Source: Photobacterium sanguinicancri (GTDB taxonomy: Bacteria > Pseudomonadota > Gammaproteobacteria > Enterobacterales > Vibrionaceae). Taken from it: DNA of 64,000 nucleotides. The stretch is from positions 3,100,001 to 3,164,000 of the forward strand of contig NZ_AP024850.1 of NCBI RefSeq assembly GCF_024346675.1. The letters run 5' to 3'. Shown piece by piece: positions 1 through 10,412 of this stretch. Every line of letters starts with the position of its first letter. The stretch's first letter is position 1. Both the position numbers and the translations under genes were made by a program. Under the pieces are notes generated by a model. It saw only the letters and a program-made list of their open reading frames with translations, searched no databases and was not told the DNA's origin.

Positions 1-230
1 CGTTTAGCACCCTTCGCAAACGTTTACCTTGCGCATTTTTTCACCAGTCAGATTGCGATTGAGAAGTCGGCCACATAAAAACTTCATATAACGATAACAT
101 TTGCGAAATACATCAATTTTATTTTATTTGTCAGTGTGCTATTTAACTAGAAGGCAATCTGGCTATTTCGTCAGCAGTTTATCTGTATCGGTCAGATTGC
201 TTCATCCCTGTAAGGAAAGAGGTGCTAATT
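1..230. other. Leader region, no gene seen
   Basis: AT-rich stretch at the left edge before the first small gene. No convincing coding frame is visible. It probably holds the promoter and 5' UTR of the DUF3545-like gene, ending in a strong ribosome binding site (aaggaaagagg at about 212-222). No promoter could be assigned with confidence. Confidence 0.4.
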
Positions 231-413
231 ATGGATAACTATGCATTCGACGACATTCTTGCAATCGAACGTCCCGCTCGTGCTAGCCGCGGTAAACCGG
301 TTAAACGTAAATGGCGTGAAATTGAAGCCTTGAAAGATAAACAACGACTACAAAAGGAACTTGAAGGTATCGATATGCTGAGAGACATCTCAGACGATCT
401 TCTTGACTATTAA
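231..413 (+). CDS. Small DUF3545-like protein
   Basis: Encodes 60 residues. ATG at 231 is preferred over the in-frame GTG at 222 because the purine-rich ribosome binding site at 212-222 then sits about 8 bases upstream. The protein has an acidic, aromatic N-terminus (MDNYAFDDIL), a basic middle (RGKPVKRKWREIEALKDKQR) that should be helical, and an acidic C-terminus (DISDDLLDY). I recognise it as a small conserved Vibrionaceae family (DUF3545) of unknown function. The charged central helix could suit nucleic-acid or protein binding, but that is a guess. It stands alone and is followed by an inverted repeat. Confidence 0.8.
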   Translation: MDNYAFDDILAIERPARASRGKPVKRKWREIEALKDKQRLQKELEGIDMLRDISDDLLDY

Positions 414-426
414 CCGCACAAACGTA

Positions 427-449
427 CAAGCGCCAATCATTGGCGCTTG
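427..449 (+). terminator. Inverted repeat after DUF3545 gene
   Basis: Perfect 10-bp stem (caagcgccaa / ttggcgcttg) with a 3-base loop, 14 bp past the stop codon. The following tract (ccttcaattt) is only weakly T-rich, so this is a plausible but imperfect intrinsic terminator. Confidence 0.55.
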
Positions 450-509
450 CCTTCAATTTGGCAGCATTATTGAAAGGTTCCCATTCGTTGAATTCGAACG
501 ATTAGATGA

Positions 510-1049
510 TTAAACAGAGGCAACTAATCGTTCATGTAAACGCTGATAACGAGGTAATACTTGATCACCAAATAAAGGATCACATTCGCACTCTTGGTAA
601 CGTTCGCCCACGGCGATCCAATCTTGCGTCGTAAAGTGACGGCGGATTAAAGGAAAAACGTATTTTTCTTCAAACTCTAAATGTGCTCGTTGGCGAGTAA
701 CAAACTGATTCAGTTTATCGGCAAAGACATCAAGTGGGATCACGGCATCCATTAAAATCATATCAACAGCATCTGCAAAAGCTTCAGTTAATTGCGACAA
801 GTCATGATGCTCTACATCCAGCTTTTCCATCACCCCTTTATCGGCATACTTCTCTTGGTAATACTGATAAATCACATCTTCTTTCGGATGATGACAACAC
901 TCAGCATGCTTATGAAGATACTCAACAATGTCTTTAATCAAACTATAATTGACGGGTTGGCCTTGCTGAATAGCATGAAGCTTTTGCTCCAAAATACATA
1001 ATAAGCGGTTAATGTAACCATGTTCAGTGTGAATTTTATCTAACATCAT
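510..1049 (-). CDS. Hemerythrin HHE-domain protein
   Basis: About 179 residues if started at the ATG whose complement ends at 1049. A strong gggaggt ribosome binding site lies just upstream on the minus strand, so the longer frame to 1124 is not needed; a second ATG follows at once (1046). The protein shows His/Glu ligands spaced as in hemerythrin-like four-helix bundles: HTEHGY near the start, HKHAECCHHPKED, EHHDL and HLEFEEKYVFP. Such proteins bind a non-haem di-iron centre and are linked to O2 or NO sensing or iron handling. The exact role here is unknown. It appears monocistronic, convergent with the DUF3545-like gene. Confidence 0.8.
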   Translation of the reverse strand: MMLDKIHTEHGYINRLLCILEQKLHAIQQGQPVNYSLIKDIVEYLHKHAECCHHPKEDVIYQYYQEKYADKGVMEKLDVEHHDLSQLTEAFADAVDMILMDAVIPLDVFADKLNQFVTRQRAHLEFEEKYVFPLIRRHFTTQDWIAVGERYQECECDPLFGDQVLPRYQRLHERLVASV

Positions 1050-1239
1050 ACTTACCTCCCAGCTAACCTTCCTTGATAGCATCCGAGCATCATTACTCTC
1101 TGATCCTTGAAGCAGTGTTACCAAGCTAAACCCATGTTTAGCTCGATATAACTTAAGCGTATTAAAGGAAGTGAAAGGATGGATTGATCTTGATTATTCA
1201 ATCACCAATACAAATAAAACCACCGAAAATGAATAAATA

Positions 1240-1920
1240 TTAAGCAATATCTTTTAAGTGCCAATCAATCTCTGACTTATTCATCTGCGACAGCAGGGTA
1301 TTTGTCTGGGAGAAATGCTGACAACCAAAGAAACCACGGTACGCAGACAGGGGTGACGGGTGAGCCGAGGTCAAAACGTGGTGACGAGTCGTATCAATTT
1401 GCTTTCCTTTTTTCTGTGCGTGCGCGCCCCACAGCAAAAAGACAAGGCCTTCAGCCTGTGAATTCAACGCCTCAATGACATGATCGGTAAACGTTTCCCA
1501 ACCAATTTTGGCATGCGAGTGGGCCTTACCCTGCTCAACCGTCAGTACGGTATTAAGTAACAAAACACCTTGCTGAGCCCAAGGCTGTAGATAGCCATGG
1601 TTAGGGATAATAAAGCCATCAATGTCGGTCGCTAATTCTTTATACATATTCGCGAGTGAGGGGGGTGTTTTGACTCCAGGTAATACAGAAAAACTCAGGC
1701 CGTGTGCTTGATGAGGGCCGTGGTAGGGATCTTGCCCTAAAATGACAACTTTCACTTGATCAAAAGGCGTAGAATCAAACGCATTAAATACATCAGCTTC
1801 AGGTGGGAATATGGCCTTGCCTGCCGCACGCTGATTCGCGACATAGTCTTCAATATGCGTAAAGTATTCTTTAGTGCTTTCTTGCGAAAATAAGGTTTGC
1901 CAGTTGAAAGTGTGAATCAT
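1240..1920 (-). CDS. ung: Uracil-DNA glycosylase
   Basis: 226 residues, the usual size for family 1 UDG. It removes uracil from DNA to start base excision repair. Visible motifs are the water-activating loop GQDPYHG (D64 is the catalytic Asp) and the C-terminal [14 protein letters not shown] loop with the catalytic His. The ATG at 1920 is chosen over the one at 1926 because the minus-strand aggac ribosome binding site then has about 7 bases of spacing rather than one. It is followed at a distance by nfo and grcA. The ung-grcA neighbourhood is also known from enterobacteria. Confidence 0.97.
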   Translation of the reverse strand: MIHTFNWQTLFSQESTKEYFTHIEDYVANQRAAGKAIFPPEADVFNAFDSTPFDQVKVVILGQDPYHGPHQAHGLSFSVLPGVKTPPSLANMYKELATDIDGFIIPNHGYLQPWAQQGVLLLNTVLTVEQGKAHSHAKIGWETFTDHVIEALNSQAEGLVFLLWGAHAQKKGKQIDTTRHHVLTSAHPSPLSAYRGFFGCQHFSQTNTLLSQMNKSEIDWHLKDIA

Positions 1921-1998
1921 GAGCATGTCCTACAACCAATAATAATGACCCGTATTTTACCGAGCCATTATAATAAGGACAGCGAATCATTTGTGTGG

Positions 1999-2110
1999 CA
2001 CCACGGGAGTGCGCCAATGACCACGGCCTTGGATTGGGCGATACGCCTGAGGCAGTGATGTAACAGAGCCTATAGATAGGGCATGTACATAAATAAGAGT
2101 CATGAGATCA
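1999..2110 (-). other. Possible 38-residue ORF in ung-nfo gap
   Basis: The ung-nfo gap (1921-2353) holds an open minus-strand frame from 1987 to 2229. The most plausible start within it is the ATG at about 2103, preceded by aaaggtgat, giving a peptide of about 38 residues that starts MTLIYVHAL and ends WRTPVVPHK. The peptide is basic and shows no motif I know. Treat it as unproven; the rest of the gap is probably promoter for ung. The coordinates given are approximate for the likely coding core. Confidence 0.2.
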
Positions 2111-2353
2111 CCTTTGATGCTGATGTAATAAAAAGCCACCGAGACATAAGAAGCTATATACCTGTTACCTCTACGAATGAAAGATAAGTGCCAACTTGGC
2201 ATAAATTTCAGGTATCTCTTTACAATCAAAACCTTAAATTAAAATCATGCTGTATCTATTTTCCCGCTATAAACCTAAAAGCACTGATAATACGCATTGA
2301 TGCGCACTATTAGTGCTTTAATTTTATAAGGTTGCTTTTATTGCGCTAAAATA

Positions 2354-3205
2354 TCAACGTGTTGCAGGGATAAAGCTACGTAACGTCTCAATCTCTTGAC
2401 GCCATAAGTCAGGGTTAATCGTTTCCAGTACCAATGGCATATTATCAAAACGCGAATCTTGCATAAGGAAACGGAAACAATCCCAACCAATCTCCCCTTC
2501 ACCTAAGCTATGGTGGCGATCAAGGTGACTATCCAGCTTTCCTTTTGAATCATTCAAGTGCATTGCGCGTAAATACTGCATACCCACTACGTGATCAAAT
2601 TCAGCAAACGTAGCTTCCGTCGCCTCCTCTGTACGTAAATCATAGCCTGCAGCAAATGTATGGCAGGTGTCGATACACACCCCAACCCGAGATTTATCTT
2701 CAACCTGCTCAATAATCTCGGCAAGGTGCTCAAAACGCCAACCAAGGTTACTGCCTTGTCCTGCTGTATTCTCGATAACCGCGACAACATCAGGCACTTC
2801 TGCATGTGCTAAATTGATAGATTCCGCAATTAATGCCAAGCAATCACGCTCAGAGATCTTTTTAAGGTGGCTACCTGGATGGAAGTTAAGCAAGGTTAAG
2901 CCGAGCTGCTGACACCGTTGCATCTCATCGATAAAAGCGCTGCGCGACTTTTCTAACTTTTCTGCTTCAGGCGCCCCCAAATTAATTAGGTACGAATCAT
3001 GAGGTAAAATCGCCTCAGGCCCAAACCCTAAAAACTGACAACAAGCTTTAAATTTATTAATGATATCTTGCTCTAAAGGCTTAGCTACCCACTGACGTTG
3101 ATTCTTAGTAAACAAAGCAAATGCATTTGCGCCAAGCGCTGAAGCATTTTGCGGTGCATTTTGAACACCACCTGCGGCTGAAACATGCGCACCAATTAAC
3201 TTCAC
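2354..3205 (-). CDS. nfo: Endonuclease IV
   Basis: 283 residues. AP endonuclease that cuts 5' of abasic sites in base excision repair, so it acts downstream of the neighbouring uracil-DNA glycosylase. It begins [13 protein letters not shown], the family signature. Metal-ligand segments typical of the Zn3 TIM barrel are visible: [31 protein letters not shown] and [16 protein letters not shown]. Length matches the family. It is transcribed away from grcA, with which it shares a 407-bp divergent intergenic region. Confidence 0.97.
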   Translation of the reverse strand: MKLIGAHVSAAGGVQNAPQNASALGANAFALFTKNQRQWVAKPLEQDIINKFKACCQFLGFGPEAILPHDSYLINLGAPEAEKLEKSRSAFIDEMQRCQQLGLTLLNFHPGSHLKKISERDCLALIAESINLAHAEVPDVVAVIENTAGQGSNLGWRFEHLAEIIEQVEDKSRVGVCIDTCHTFAAGYDLRTEEATEATFAEFDHVVGMQYLRAMHLNDSKGKLDSHLDRHHSLGEGEIGWDCFRFLMQDSRFDNMPLVLETINPDLWRQEIETLRSFIPATR

Positions 3206-3512
3206 TGTTGACCCTTTTTATTGATAATTCACTTTCTCGACTTTCATTTTAACGGAAGTGCAAATGCCATTCTTGTCTTTTTAATTGCTGTTACTTTTGC
3301 ACGGCAATTACAACAAAATAGGTAGGTGATACGTGCATTTTTCAAGGGATTGCGCCATTAAGCCCCCTCAGAAATGTAGTAATAAAATTACAAATGAAAG
3401 TTTAAAATATATTTTAAAATATAAAAATAGCGTAACAAACCAATAATAGTGCGTTTATCTTGATATAGCTCAATAAAACAGCCCTAAGATTTTTGAGGTT
3501 TTTCGTAGTAAT

Positions 3513-3526
3513 TTGATCTAAATCAA
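3513..3526 (+). promoter_or_regulatory. FNR box before grcA
   Basis: TTGAT-CTAA-ATCAA is a perfect match to the FNR/Anr consensus (TTGAT-N4-ATCAA). A perfect TATAAT lies at 3551-3556. A start point about 6-7 bases after that would put the box centre near -42, the classic class II activating position. This fits anaerobic induction of grcA. Confidence 0.85.
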
Positions 3527-3550
3527 TATCATTTTATGCCATTAGGCATA

Positions 3551-3556
3551 TATAAT
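3551..3556 (+). promoter_or_regulatory. grcA -10 element
   Basis: Exact TATAAT, 32 bp from the centre of the FNR box, with no good -35, as expected for an activator-dependent promoter. The resulting leader to the grcA ATG would be about 50 bases. Confidence 0.65.
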
Positions 3557-3612
3557 ACGACCAGCTCGACATTAAATCGAAAAACTAACTACAATCCTTC
3601 AAGGAGTAAGTC

Positions 3613-3990
3613 ATGATCACAGGTATTCAAATCACTAAAGCAGTAAACGACGATCTACTAAACTCTATCTGGCTACTAGATAGCGAAACTAACGAAGCAC
3701 GCTGTGTTGCTGCTTCTGCTGGTTTTGAGGCGGATCAAGTTATTCCTGCAGCAGATCTAGGTGAATACGAAAGCCGCGAAGTTGCTATCGAGGCTCCGGC
3801 TAAAATCGAAGGCGGCCAACACTTAAACGTAAACGTTCTTAAGCGTGAAACGCTAGAAGACGCTGCTAAGCACCCTGAAAAGTACCCACAGCTAACTATC
3901 CGTGTATCGGGTTACGCTGTACGTTTCAACTCACTAACAGTTGAACAACAACGCGATGTTATCGCTCGTACTTTCACTAACACTCTGTAA
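3613..3990 (+). CDS. grcA: Autonomous glycyl radical cofactor
   Basis: 125 residues, close to E. coli GrcA (YfiD). It resembles the C-terminal glycyl-radical domain of pyruvate formate-lyase and can replace that segment in oxygen-damaged PflB. The radical loop [13 protein letters not shown] is intact, with G100 as the radical glycine. An ideal ribosome binding site (aaggagtaag) precedes the ATG. The upstream FNR box and the downstream intrinsic terminator show it is a single-gene, oxygen-regulated unit. Confidence 0.97.
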   Translation: MITGIQITKAVNDDLLNSIWLLDSETNEARCVAASAGFEADQVIPAADLGEYESREVAIEAPAKIEGGQHLNVNVLKRETLEDAAKHPEKYPQLTIRVSGYAVRFNSLTVEQQRDVIARTFTNTL

Positions 3991-4020
3991 TCACAGCCTG
4001 TTAGCAAAAATTCGTAAAAG

Positions 4021-4048
4021 CGGCATCCTCCTGGATGCCGTTTTTTTT
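4021..4048 (+). terminator. grcA terminator
   Basis: cggcatcc-tcct-ggatgccg stem-loop followed by eight T, 30 bp past the grcA stop codon. Confidence 0.92.
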
Positions 4049-4288
4049 ATGTTTAAAAAGCAGCTCACACTTCTTCTGTCGCCCTCACCACTCGTTACTC
4101 TTGCGCCTTCAACTCTCATCACAAAATGCAATCAATTTAATATATATATCTCAATTCGAGACAGTTAATAGCGAATTCAGCCATAAAAAGAGTAGGTTAT
4201 TGGCATTGTCTAATTAACGAACAGTTAATTAGCCACATAATATATATTCTGCGATTTAGCCACGATATGCATCTCAGGAGTCAGCGTT

Positions 4289-5467
4289 ATGAAGTTAATC
4301 CTCAAACTGATTGCCGGTATTTTAGTCGGTATCTTACTCGGGTTTTACGCACCAGATGGCGTCATCCGCCTACTACTTACCATCAAGCAACTTGGAGGAC
4401 AATTAATCGGGTTTACTATCCCGTTAATCATTCTGTTTTACATTACCAGCGGCATTGCCAGCTTACCGAAGAACTCTGGTTCACTCTTAAGTAAAACGGT
4501 CGCCCTTTCTTACGGCTCTACCATCATTGCTGGTAGCCTCGCCTTTATTGTTGCCAGTATTGTTATCGCAGGTTTACCTGAACCAACAGCCGCAGCCGCT
4601 AATGCATCAGACACCCTCACTAGTTTTATGACGATTGAGATCCCGCCTTTATTTGGGGTGATGACCGCACTAGCCACTGCTTTCCTATTTGGTATGGGGA
4701 TCAGTATTACGAACAGTAATGGTCTTCGAAAATTGGCAGATGAAGGACGTGGCGTCATTGATTTGTTACTGGCGAAAGTCATTATTCCTTTCTTGCCCTT
4801 CTACATTGCAGGTGTCTTTGCCGAAATGGCGGCAGAAGGCACGGTATTTACGACCTTAAAAACCTTTGGGGTCGTGTTAGCGTTGGCCATTATGATGCAC
4901 TGGGTATGGATCACTATCCAGTACACAGTTACAGGTCTGGCTTTAGGCAAGTCGCCATTTACTTTAATTAAAAACATGCTGCCCGCTTACTTTACTGCAG
5001 TGGGGACTATGTCTTCCGCGGCAACCATTCCGGTTACTTTGCGCCAAACCAAAGTGAATGGTGTTGATGAATCGATAGCTAACTTTACCGTGCCACTTTG
5101 TGCCACCATCCACCTTTCAGGATCAACCATTACCTTGGTGACCTGTTCAACGGCGGTGATGGCGCTCAGTCAGCACATCGCGATCCCTTCATTGTGGGAA
5201 ATGCTACCCTTCATCATGATGCTAGGCATTACTATGATTGCGGCCCCTGGCGCACCGGGTGGTGCGGTAATGGCTGCGCTCGGCCTAATGTCGACAATGC
5301 TGGGTTTTGGTGAAGCAGAGCTAGCCTTAATGATTGCGCTCTACATGGCACAAGACAGCTTTGGTACTGCCTGTAATATCACAGGGGACGGTGCTATTTC
5401 GCTATGGGTTAACCGTTTTGCCAAGCCAAAAGCAGAGCAAGCGAACGCAATACAAGAAGAAGCTTAA
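4289..5467 (+). CDS. Dicarboxylate/amino acid:cation symporter
   Basis: 392 residues of hydrophobic inner-membrane protein of the DAACS (glutamate/aspartate/C4-dicarboxylate:Na+ or H+ symporter) family. Family hallmarks are the serine-rich re-entrant loop (AVGTMSSAATIPVTL), the TM7-like segment CATIHLSGSTITL and the second re-entrant loop APGAPGG, followed by DSFGTACNITGDGA. Substrate cannot be decided from sequence; a dicarboxylate or acidic or small neutral amino acid is expected. ATG at 4289 follows caggagtcagcgtt. It is monocistronic, convergent with the thr operon, and shares a bidirectional terminator with it. Confidence 0.88.
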   Translation: MKLILKLIAGILVGILLGFYAPDGVIRLLLTIKQLGGQLIGFTIPLIILFYITSGIASLPKNSGSLLSKTVALSYGSTIIAGSLAFIVASIVIAGLPEPTAAAANASDTLTSFMTIEIPPLFGVMTALATAFLFGMGISITNSNGLRKLADEGRGVIDLLLAKVIIPFLPFYIAGVFAEMAAEGTVFTTLKTFGVVLALAIMMHWVWITIQYTVTGLALGKSPFTLIKNMLPAYFTAVGTMSSAATIPVTLRQTKVNGVDESIANFTVPLCATIHLSGSTITLVTCSTAVMALSQHIAIPSLWEMLPFIMMLGITMIAAPGAPGGAVMAALGLMSTMLGFGEAELALMIALYMAQDSFGTACNITGDGAISLWVNRFAKPKAEQANAIQEEA

Positions 5468-5503
5468 TTACCTCTTATTTTATTAATCGCTTCTCGCTTG
5501 CAT

Positions 5504-5534
5504 AAAAAAACGGTAGTCATCGACTACCGTTTTT
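5504..5534. terminator. Bidirectional terminator, symporter/thrC
   Basis: acggtagtc-atc-gactaccgt stem flanked by A7 on the left and T5 on the right, between the converging symporter and thrC stop codons. It should stop transcription from both sides. Confidence 0.9.
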
Positions 5535-5565
5535 CTGTTCATTAAGACGACTATCTCAATAACGT

Positions 5566-6852
5566 TTAGCTCTGTACGCTATACAACACGGCTTTGAGCT
5601 GTTCAAAGTCTTTTTCACGCTCAAGTGAGAGCAACTCCATCGCACCGTGTTTCGCCAATGTCGCGGGTAAATCAATTTTCTGCTCAAGAATCTCTTCAAC
5701 AACTTCGATAAACTTTGCAGGATGGGCTGTGCATAAAAATAGCCCCGTTTCCCCGTCATGTAGCTGCTCATTCAATACACGATAAGCAATCGCACCGTGC
5801 GGTTCACATAAGTAACCTTCACTGTGCATTTCACGTAATGTTTCAGCGGCTTGCTCATCAGTAACTGAACCGTAACCGAGTTCGTTAAGCCCCCAACCTT
5901 TTACTTGGCATAGCGCTTCAATACGTGGCCAGTTGTTTGGCTCACTCACATCCATTGCATTTGAAATAGTGGGGACAGTTACATTCGGTGACCACTTCCC
6001 GGTTTCAAGGTAGCGCGGCACAGTGTCGTTGGCATTGGTTGCCACAATAAAGCGCTTCACTGGTAAGCCTAACGATTTAGCCAATAACCCCGCCGTTAAG
6101 TTACCAAAATTGCCGCTAGGCACAGACACCACTAACTCACCGCGTGCAGCTTTAGGAAGTTGCGCCACTGCTTCAAAGTAATAACAAACTTGCGCCATTA
6201 GGCGACTGATATTAATAGAGTTAGCTGAATTTAACCCAATATCTTGGCGCAATTGGTCATCATCAAAAGCCGCTTTTACCAACGCTTGGCAATCATCAAA
6301 AGTGCCATTTACCGCAACGGTTGTGATATTGCCACCTAAGGTACAAAACAACTTTTCTTGTAGTGGGCTGATTTTGCCTTTCGGATACAGGATGACGACC
6401 TTGATGTTGTCCATACCATAAAAAGCATGAGCCACAGCCGCACCTGTGTCACCAGAGGTCGCCGTTAAGATCGTAATGTGACCATTATGGTCGGTAACAG
6501 CAGCTAAAGATTGTGCCATGAAGCGGCCACCAAAATCTTTAAACGCCAACGTAGGGCCATGAAAAAGCTCTAACGCGTAAACACCCTCTTTGACTTTGGC
6601 GACGGGCGCCTCAAATTGAAAAGCATGTTCAACCATTTGAGCAACAGTATCGCTTGCTAGCTCTTCACCGATAAAAGCCGATAAAATTTTGCTGCTTCGG
6701 CTAACAAAATCCAGCTCTAGCAACGCATCAATGTCGCCAAGTTCAGGTAACTCTGATGGAAAAAATAAGCCTTGGTTACGCCCTAGGCCCTGACGTACCG
6801 CTTGAGAAAACGATACCTGTTCTTGATGTTCTTTTAAGTTATACAGCTTCAT
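5566..6852 (-). CDS. thrC: Threonine synthase
   Basis: 428 residues, the usual proteobacterial length. PLP enzyme that converts O-phosphohomoserine to threonine, the last step of the pathway. The PLP-lysine segment LAFKDFGGRF and the phosphate-binding region (SVPSGNFGNLTAG) are clear. It lies 2 bp downstream of thrB in the thrLABC operon and is therefore under the leader attenuator far upstream. Confidence 0.98.
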   Translation of the reverse strand: MKLYNLKEHQEQVSFSQAVRQGLGRNQGLFFPSELPELGDIDALLELDFVSRSSKILSAFIGEELASDTVAQMVEHAFQFEAPVAKVKEGVYALELFHGPTLAFKDFGGRFMAQSLAAVTDHNGHITILTATSGDTGAAVAHAFYGMDNIKVVILYPKGKISPLQEKLFCTLGGNITTVAVNGTFDDCQALVKAAFDDDQLRQDIGLNSANSINISRLMAQVCYYFEAVAQLPKAARGELVVSVPSGNFGNLTAGLLAKSLGLPVKRFIVATNANDTVPRYLETGKWSPNVTVPTISNAMDVSEPNNWPRIEALCQVKGWGLNELGYGSVTDEQAAETLREMHSEGYLCEPHGAIAYRVLNEQLHDGETGLFLCTAHPAKFIEVVEEILEQKIDLPATLAKHGAMELLSLEREKDFEQLKAVLYSVQS

Positions 6853-6854
6853 GG

Positions 6855-7811
6855 TTATAGCTCACTTCCTGTTACTTTTGAGCCCTGACTGTCGAGGCGA
6901 CAGACGTGGACAAATCCTTCGTCATTTTGTATATAGTTTTCTTGCAACCAACGGGCAATACGCTCTGCCACTTCAAGGTTGTCACATGCAGTGAACATCG
7001 TCGGGCCAGAACCTGAGATCCCGCTTGCCAGCGCACCAGCTTGCAATGCGTATTCCCGTGCTTTACCAAAGCCTGGTAATAATTGCTCACGGTAAGGCTC
7101 TGCGACCACGTCTTTAATCATTTTGGCTGCTAATGCTGGTTGCTTTGAATAGCAAGCATGAATAAAACCAGCTAAGTGGCGACCATGGGCAATCACATCT
7201 TGGCGACGGTATTGCGAGGGTAAAATCGCACGCGCTTCTGCTGTTGGAACTTTGATTCCTGGGTACGCCATCACCCAATACCAATCATCAAAACACGGAA
7301 CGGATTGGCTAATAATACCCAGTTCTTCCACCATAAATTGCAGGCCACCGAGGTAACAAGGTGCCACATTGTCATAGTGAAGACTACCAGAAATCTTGGC
7401 TTCCATTTCCCCCATTAACGCCAATAATTCAGTCTCCGTTAATGGTAAGTCATGGAACTGATTAAGGGCATCCAGCGCCGCAACAACAGAGCAAGCACTA
7501 GATCCAAGCCCTGAACCAATCGGCATGTTTTTCTCTAGCGTCATTTTAATGGGCTTAACCGATAACCCTTTTTTATCAAGTTCACGTGCAAACACTTGCC
7601 AGCAATCAAACACAATATTGTCTTCTGGTTTTGGCGGTAACTTAGCAACAAAATCCCCCACGCACGCGAGTTCAAATGCTTGGGCGCTAGTTTCAACTTT
7701 AACGCGATCCCCAAGTAATGAACCGTCTAGCGGCGAAACCGCCGCGCCCAGTACGTCGAAACCGACACTGACATTGCCAATCGATGCTGGCGCATATACC
7801 ACTACACTCAT
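6855..7811 (-). CDS. thrB: Homoserine kinase
   Basis: 318 residues. GHMP-family kinase that phosphorylates homoserine. The ATP loop [12 protein letters not shown] and the C-terminal [10 protein letters not shown] motif are visible. It starts 1 bp after the thrA stop codon and ends 2 bp before thrC, so the three are almost certainly translationally coupled. Confidence 0.98.
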   Translation of the reverse strand: MSVVVYAPASIGNVSVGFDVLGAAVSPLDGSLLGDRVKVETSAQAFELACVGDFVAKLPPKPEDNIVFDCWQVFARELDKKGLSVKPIKMTLEKNMPIGSGLGSSACSVVAALDALNQFHDLPLTETELLALMGEMEAKISGSLHYDNVAPCYLGGLQFMVEELGIISQSVPCFDDWYWVMAYPGIKVPTAEARAILPSQYRRQDVIAHGRHLAGFIHACYSKQPALAAKMIKDVVAEPYREQLLPGFGKAREYALQAGALASGISGSGPTMFTACDNLEVAERIARWLQENYIQNDEGFVHVCRLDSQGSKVTGSEL

Positions 7812-7812
7812 C

Positions 7813-10272
7813 TTATACCCCTAATTTCCAGCCTAACGTACGCATCAAGTCTGCAAACACGCCCGCCGCAGTCACTTCAGTTCCCGCACCGTATCCACGT
7901 AAAACTAACGGGATAGGTTGGTAATAGCGGCTATAGAATGCCAGTGCATTTTCACCATCTTTAATTTTAAACATTGGGTCGTCACCATCAACAGCCGACA
8001 GTTTCACACTACACTGCCCCTGATCAATTTCACCAATATAACGTAATACTTTTCCATCTTTCGCTGCGGTGTCTGATAATTGTTTGAAATAGGCATCAGC
8101 CTCAGGCAGACGCGCCATAAAATCATCGACAGAACCATCAGCATCAAAACCCGGCGGCAATGCTTGTTCAACAACCACGTCATCAAGTTCGAGTGACAAC
8201 CCAGATTCACGAGCAAGAATCAGTAACTTACGTGCCACGTCCATCCCCGAAAGATCGTCTCGCGGATCTGGCTCAGTAAAGCCATTATTGCGGGCAACAG
8301 TTGTCGCCTCGCTAAAGCTCATCCCTTCATCTAGCTTACCGAAGATATAAGACATTGAGCCTGATAAAATCCCCGAGAAGCGCGATAATTCATCACCGGC
8401 AGCCAATAAGTTTTGCAAGTTTTCAATCACAGGTAAGCCGGCACCCACAGTCGTGTCGTACATGAATTTACGACGTGTGCCGCGTGCCGCTTGGCGAAGC
8501 TGATGGTAGTAAGCCATACTTGCCGTATTGGATTTTTTGTTTGGTGTGATCACGTGGAAACCCGCACTTAGGAAGTCCACATATTGATCGGCAATCGCTT
8601 GTTCAGACGTACAATCAATAATAACAGGGTTAATAATGTGATTACGCTGCACCAGCTGGATCAAACTAGATAACTCAAAATGCTGCTGCGCTTCACCCAT
8701 TTGGTCACGCCAGTTTTCTAACGGCAAGCCATTACTGTCTAGCAATAAACCACGACTATTGGCTAGACCACAAACACGGATCACAATACCTTTGTCTGCC
8801 AATTTGCTTTGTTGTCGTTGAATTTGATCCACCAACTCACCGCCGACACCACCAACACCAACCACAAAGACATCGAGGAAATGCTGGCTGTTAAAGAGAT
8901 TCTCATGACACGCTTTTACCGATTCTGATACTTTGTCGGCAGGGATAACCGCAGAAATTGCCCGCTCAGATGATCCCTGTGCAATCGCAACAATATTGAC
9001 GTTAACCTCTGCTAGTGAGGTAAAGAAGCGCGAAGCGATACCACGAGAAGTGCGCATACCGTCACCCACCAAAGTAACAATAGCCACGTCATCTAAAAAC
9101 TCTACAGGCTCTAGTAGCCCTTCTTTCAGCTCCAGCTCGAAGTTATCTTGCAGTGCTTGCTTGGCAGCGACTTTATCTTCACTCTCAATACAGAAGCTAA
9201 TGCTGTATTCAGATGATGACTGGGTGATCAACACAATCGACACACCCGCAATCGACATCGCACCAAACACGCGGCTCGCCATGCCAACCATGCCTTTCAT
9301 GCCAGGGCCTGACACGTTCACCATAGTGAGATCTTTAAGGGTAGTGATCCCTTTGATATCAAGATTATCCTCACCCGTATCTTGACCAATTAAGGAGCCA
9401 GCACCTTGAGGATTAAAACTGTTTTTGATTAAGCAAGGAATGTGGAATTGCGCAATAGGTGCGATGGTTTTAGGGTGTAAGACTGAAGCGCCAAAGTAGG
9501 ACAGCTCCATGGCTTCTTGGTAGCTAAGCGATTTGATTTGACGGGCATCTGGCACAATGCGCGGATCACAACTGTAAACGCCATCCACATCGGTCCAAAT
9601 TTCACAACACTCGGCACGTAAACACGCGGCCAGTACCGCAGCTGAATAGTCAGAACCATTACGCCCTAGTGTGACTAGCTCACCTTTTTCATTACCCGCC
9701 GTAAAACCGGGCATGATATTAACGTGCCCAGTAGGCAAAGGGTTACGTTTAAAGTTCTGAGTAGATACCTCAATATCAACATGTGCTTCAAGGTACTCGC
9801 CATGTGCTAATAGGTATTCAACGGGGTCAATTAAATTGCCTTTCAAGCCCTTAGCTTCGAGCATGGCTTTCATGGCCACAATCGACAAACGCTCACCTTT
9901 ACTGATCATTTTGGCGTAGACGTTATTCGGGCATAACCCTAACAACTTAATACCATGAACGTATTGCTTTAACTGTCCGAGTGAACTGGCTAACTTGGCG
10001 TCTAAAAGCGCTTTATCAAAGTTAGGTTCAACGGCTTTTAAATCCGTGAACAAGGTTTGAAAGACATTTTCTAAATCGGCCAGCTGCAGCTCTGCTTCAC
10101 CTTTCGCAACCGTGCTATCGATCACGGATACTAATTTATTGGTTACTTTTCCCGGCGCAGATAGCACAACAGAGACTTCACTCTGACGAGCGTTGTTCGC
10201 AATGATATCTGCCGCTCTTGAAAATCGATCGGCATCCGCCAACGATGAACCACCAAACTTTAATACGCGCAT
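7813..10272 (-). CDS. thrA: Bifunctional aspartokinase I/homoserine dehydrogenase I
   Basis: 819 residues, matching E. coli ThrA. The N-terminal aspartokinase domain begins [16 protein letters not shown] and holds [23 protein letters not shown]. Two ACT domains follow around residues 320-460 ([17 protein letters not shown] and [16 protein letters not shown]) for threonine feedback. The C-terminal homoserine dehydrogenase has the NAD(P) loop [12 protein letters not shown] and the catalytic region around [14 protein letters not shown]. It catalyses the first and third steps to threonine. First structural gene after thrL. Confidence 0.98.
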   Translation of the reverse strand: MRVLKFGGSSLADADRFSRAADIIANNARQSEVSVVLSAPGKVTNKLVSVIDSTVAKGEAELQLADLENVFQTLFTDLKAVEPNFDKALLDAKLASSLGQLKQYVHGIKLLGLCPNNVYAKMISKGERLSIVAMKAMLEAKGLKGNLIDPVEYLLAHGEYLEAHVDIEVSTQNFKRNPLPTGHVNIMPGFTAGNEKGELVTLGRNGSDYSAAVLAACLRAECCEIWTDVDGVYSCDPRIVPDARQIKSLSYQEAMELSYFGASVLHPKTIAPIAQFHIPCLIKNSFNPQGAGSLIGQDTGEDNLDIKGITTLKDLTMVNVSGPGMKGMVGMASRVFGAMSIAGVSIVLITQSSSEYSISFCIESEDKVAAKQALQDNFELELKEGLLEPVEFLDDVAIVTLVGDGMRTSRGIASRFFTSLAEVNVNIVAIAQGSSERAISAVIPADKVSESVKACHENLFNSQHFLDVFVVGVGGVGGELVDQIQRQQSKLADKGIVIRVCGLANSRGLLLDSNGLPLENWRDQMGEAQQHFELSSLIQLVQRNHIINPVIIDCTSEQAIADQYVDFLSAGFHVITPNKKSNTASMAYYHQLRQAARGTRRKFMYDTTVGAGLPVIENLQNLLAAGDELSRFSGILSGSMSYIFGKLDEGMSFSEATTVARNNGFTEPDPRDDLSGMDVARKLLILARESGLSLELDDVVVEQALPPGFDADGSVDDFMARLPEADAYFKQLSDTAAKDGKVLRYIGEIDQGQCSVKLSAVDGDDPMFKIKDGENALAFYSRYYQPIPLVLRGYGAGTEVTAAGVFADLMRTLGWKLGV

Positions 10273-10356
10273 TCCCTACTCCCAAATCCCTTAATTTCTC
10301 AGACTAACTGCATAAAACGCAGTGTAATGGTCAACCTAAATTGTGATGTCAAAGTT

Positions 10357-10390
10357 AAAAAAAAGCCCGCACCTGATTGGGGTGCGGGCT
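10357..10390 (-). terminator. thr operon attenuator
   Basis: On the minus strand the stem agcccgcacc/ggtgcgggct (10 bp) is followed by eight T, 23 bp after the thrL stop codon and 85 bp before thrA. With the Thr/Ile-rich leader peptide this is a classical translation-coupled transcription attenuator. Confidence 0.93.
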
Positions 10391-10412
10391 TCTCTGATAA
10401 TTCTTGTACGTA

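Larger units (their letters stand above)
3206..3612. other. Divergent nfo/grcA regulatory region
   Basis: 407 bp without a gene. The grcA-proximal part carries an FNR-type box and a good -10 element, described separately. The nfo-proximal part must hold the nfo promoter, which I could not pinpoint. Confidence 0.6.

Noticed and set aside
2174..2195. Sigma-54-like sequence on the minus strand (tggcac-N5-tttca)
   Set aside because: The invariant GC of the -12 element is TC here, and no sigma-54-type gene follows.
8933..9385. 150-codon plus-strand frame
   Set aside because: Lies wholly inside thrA on the opposite strand; Ser/Thr-rich shadow translation.
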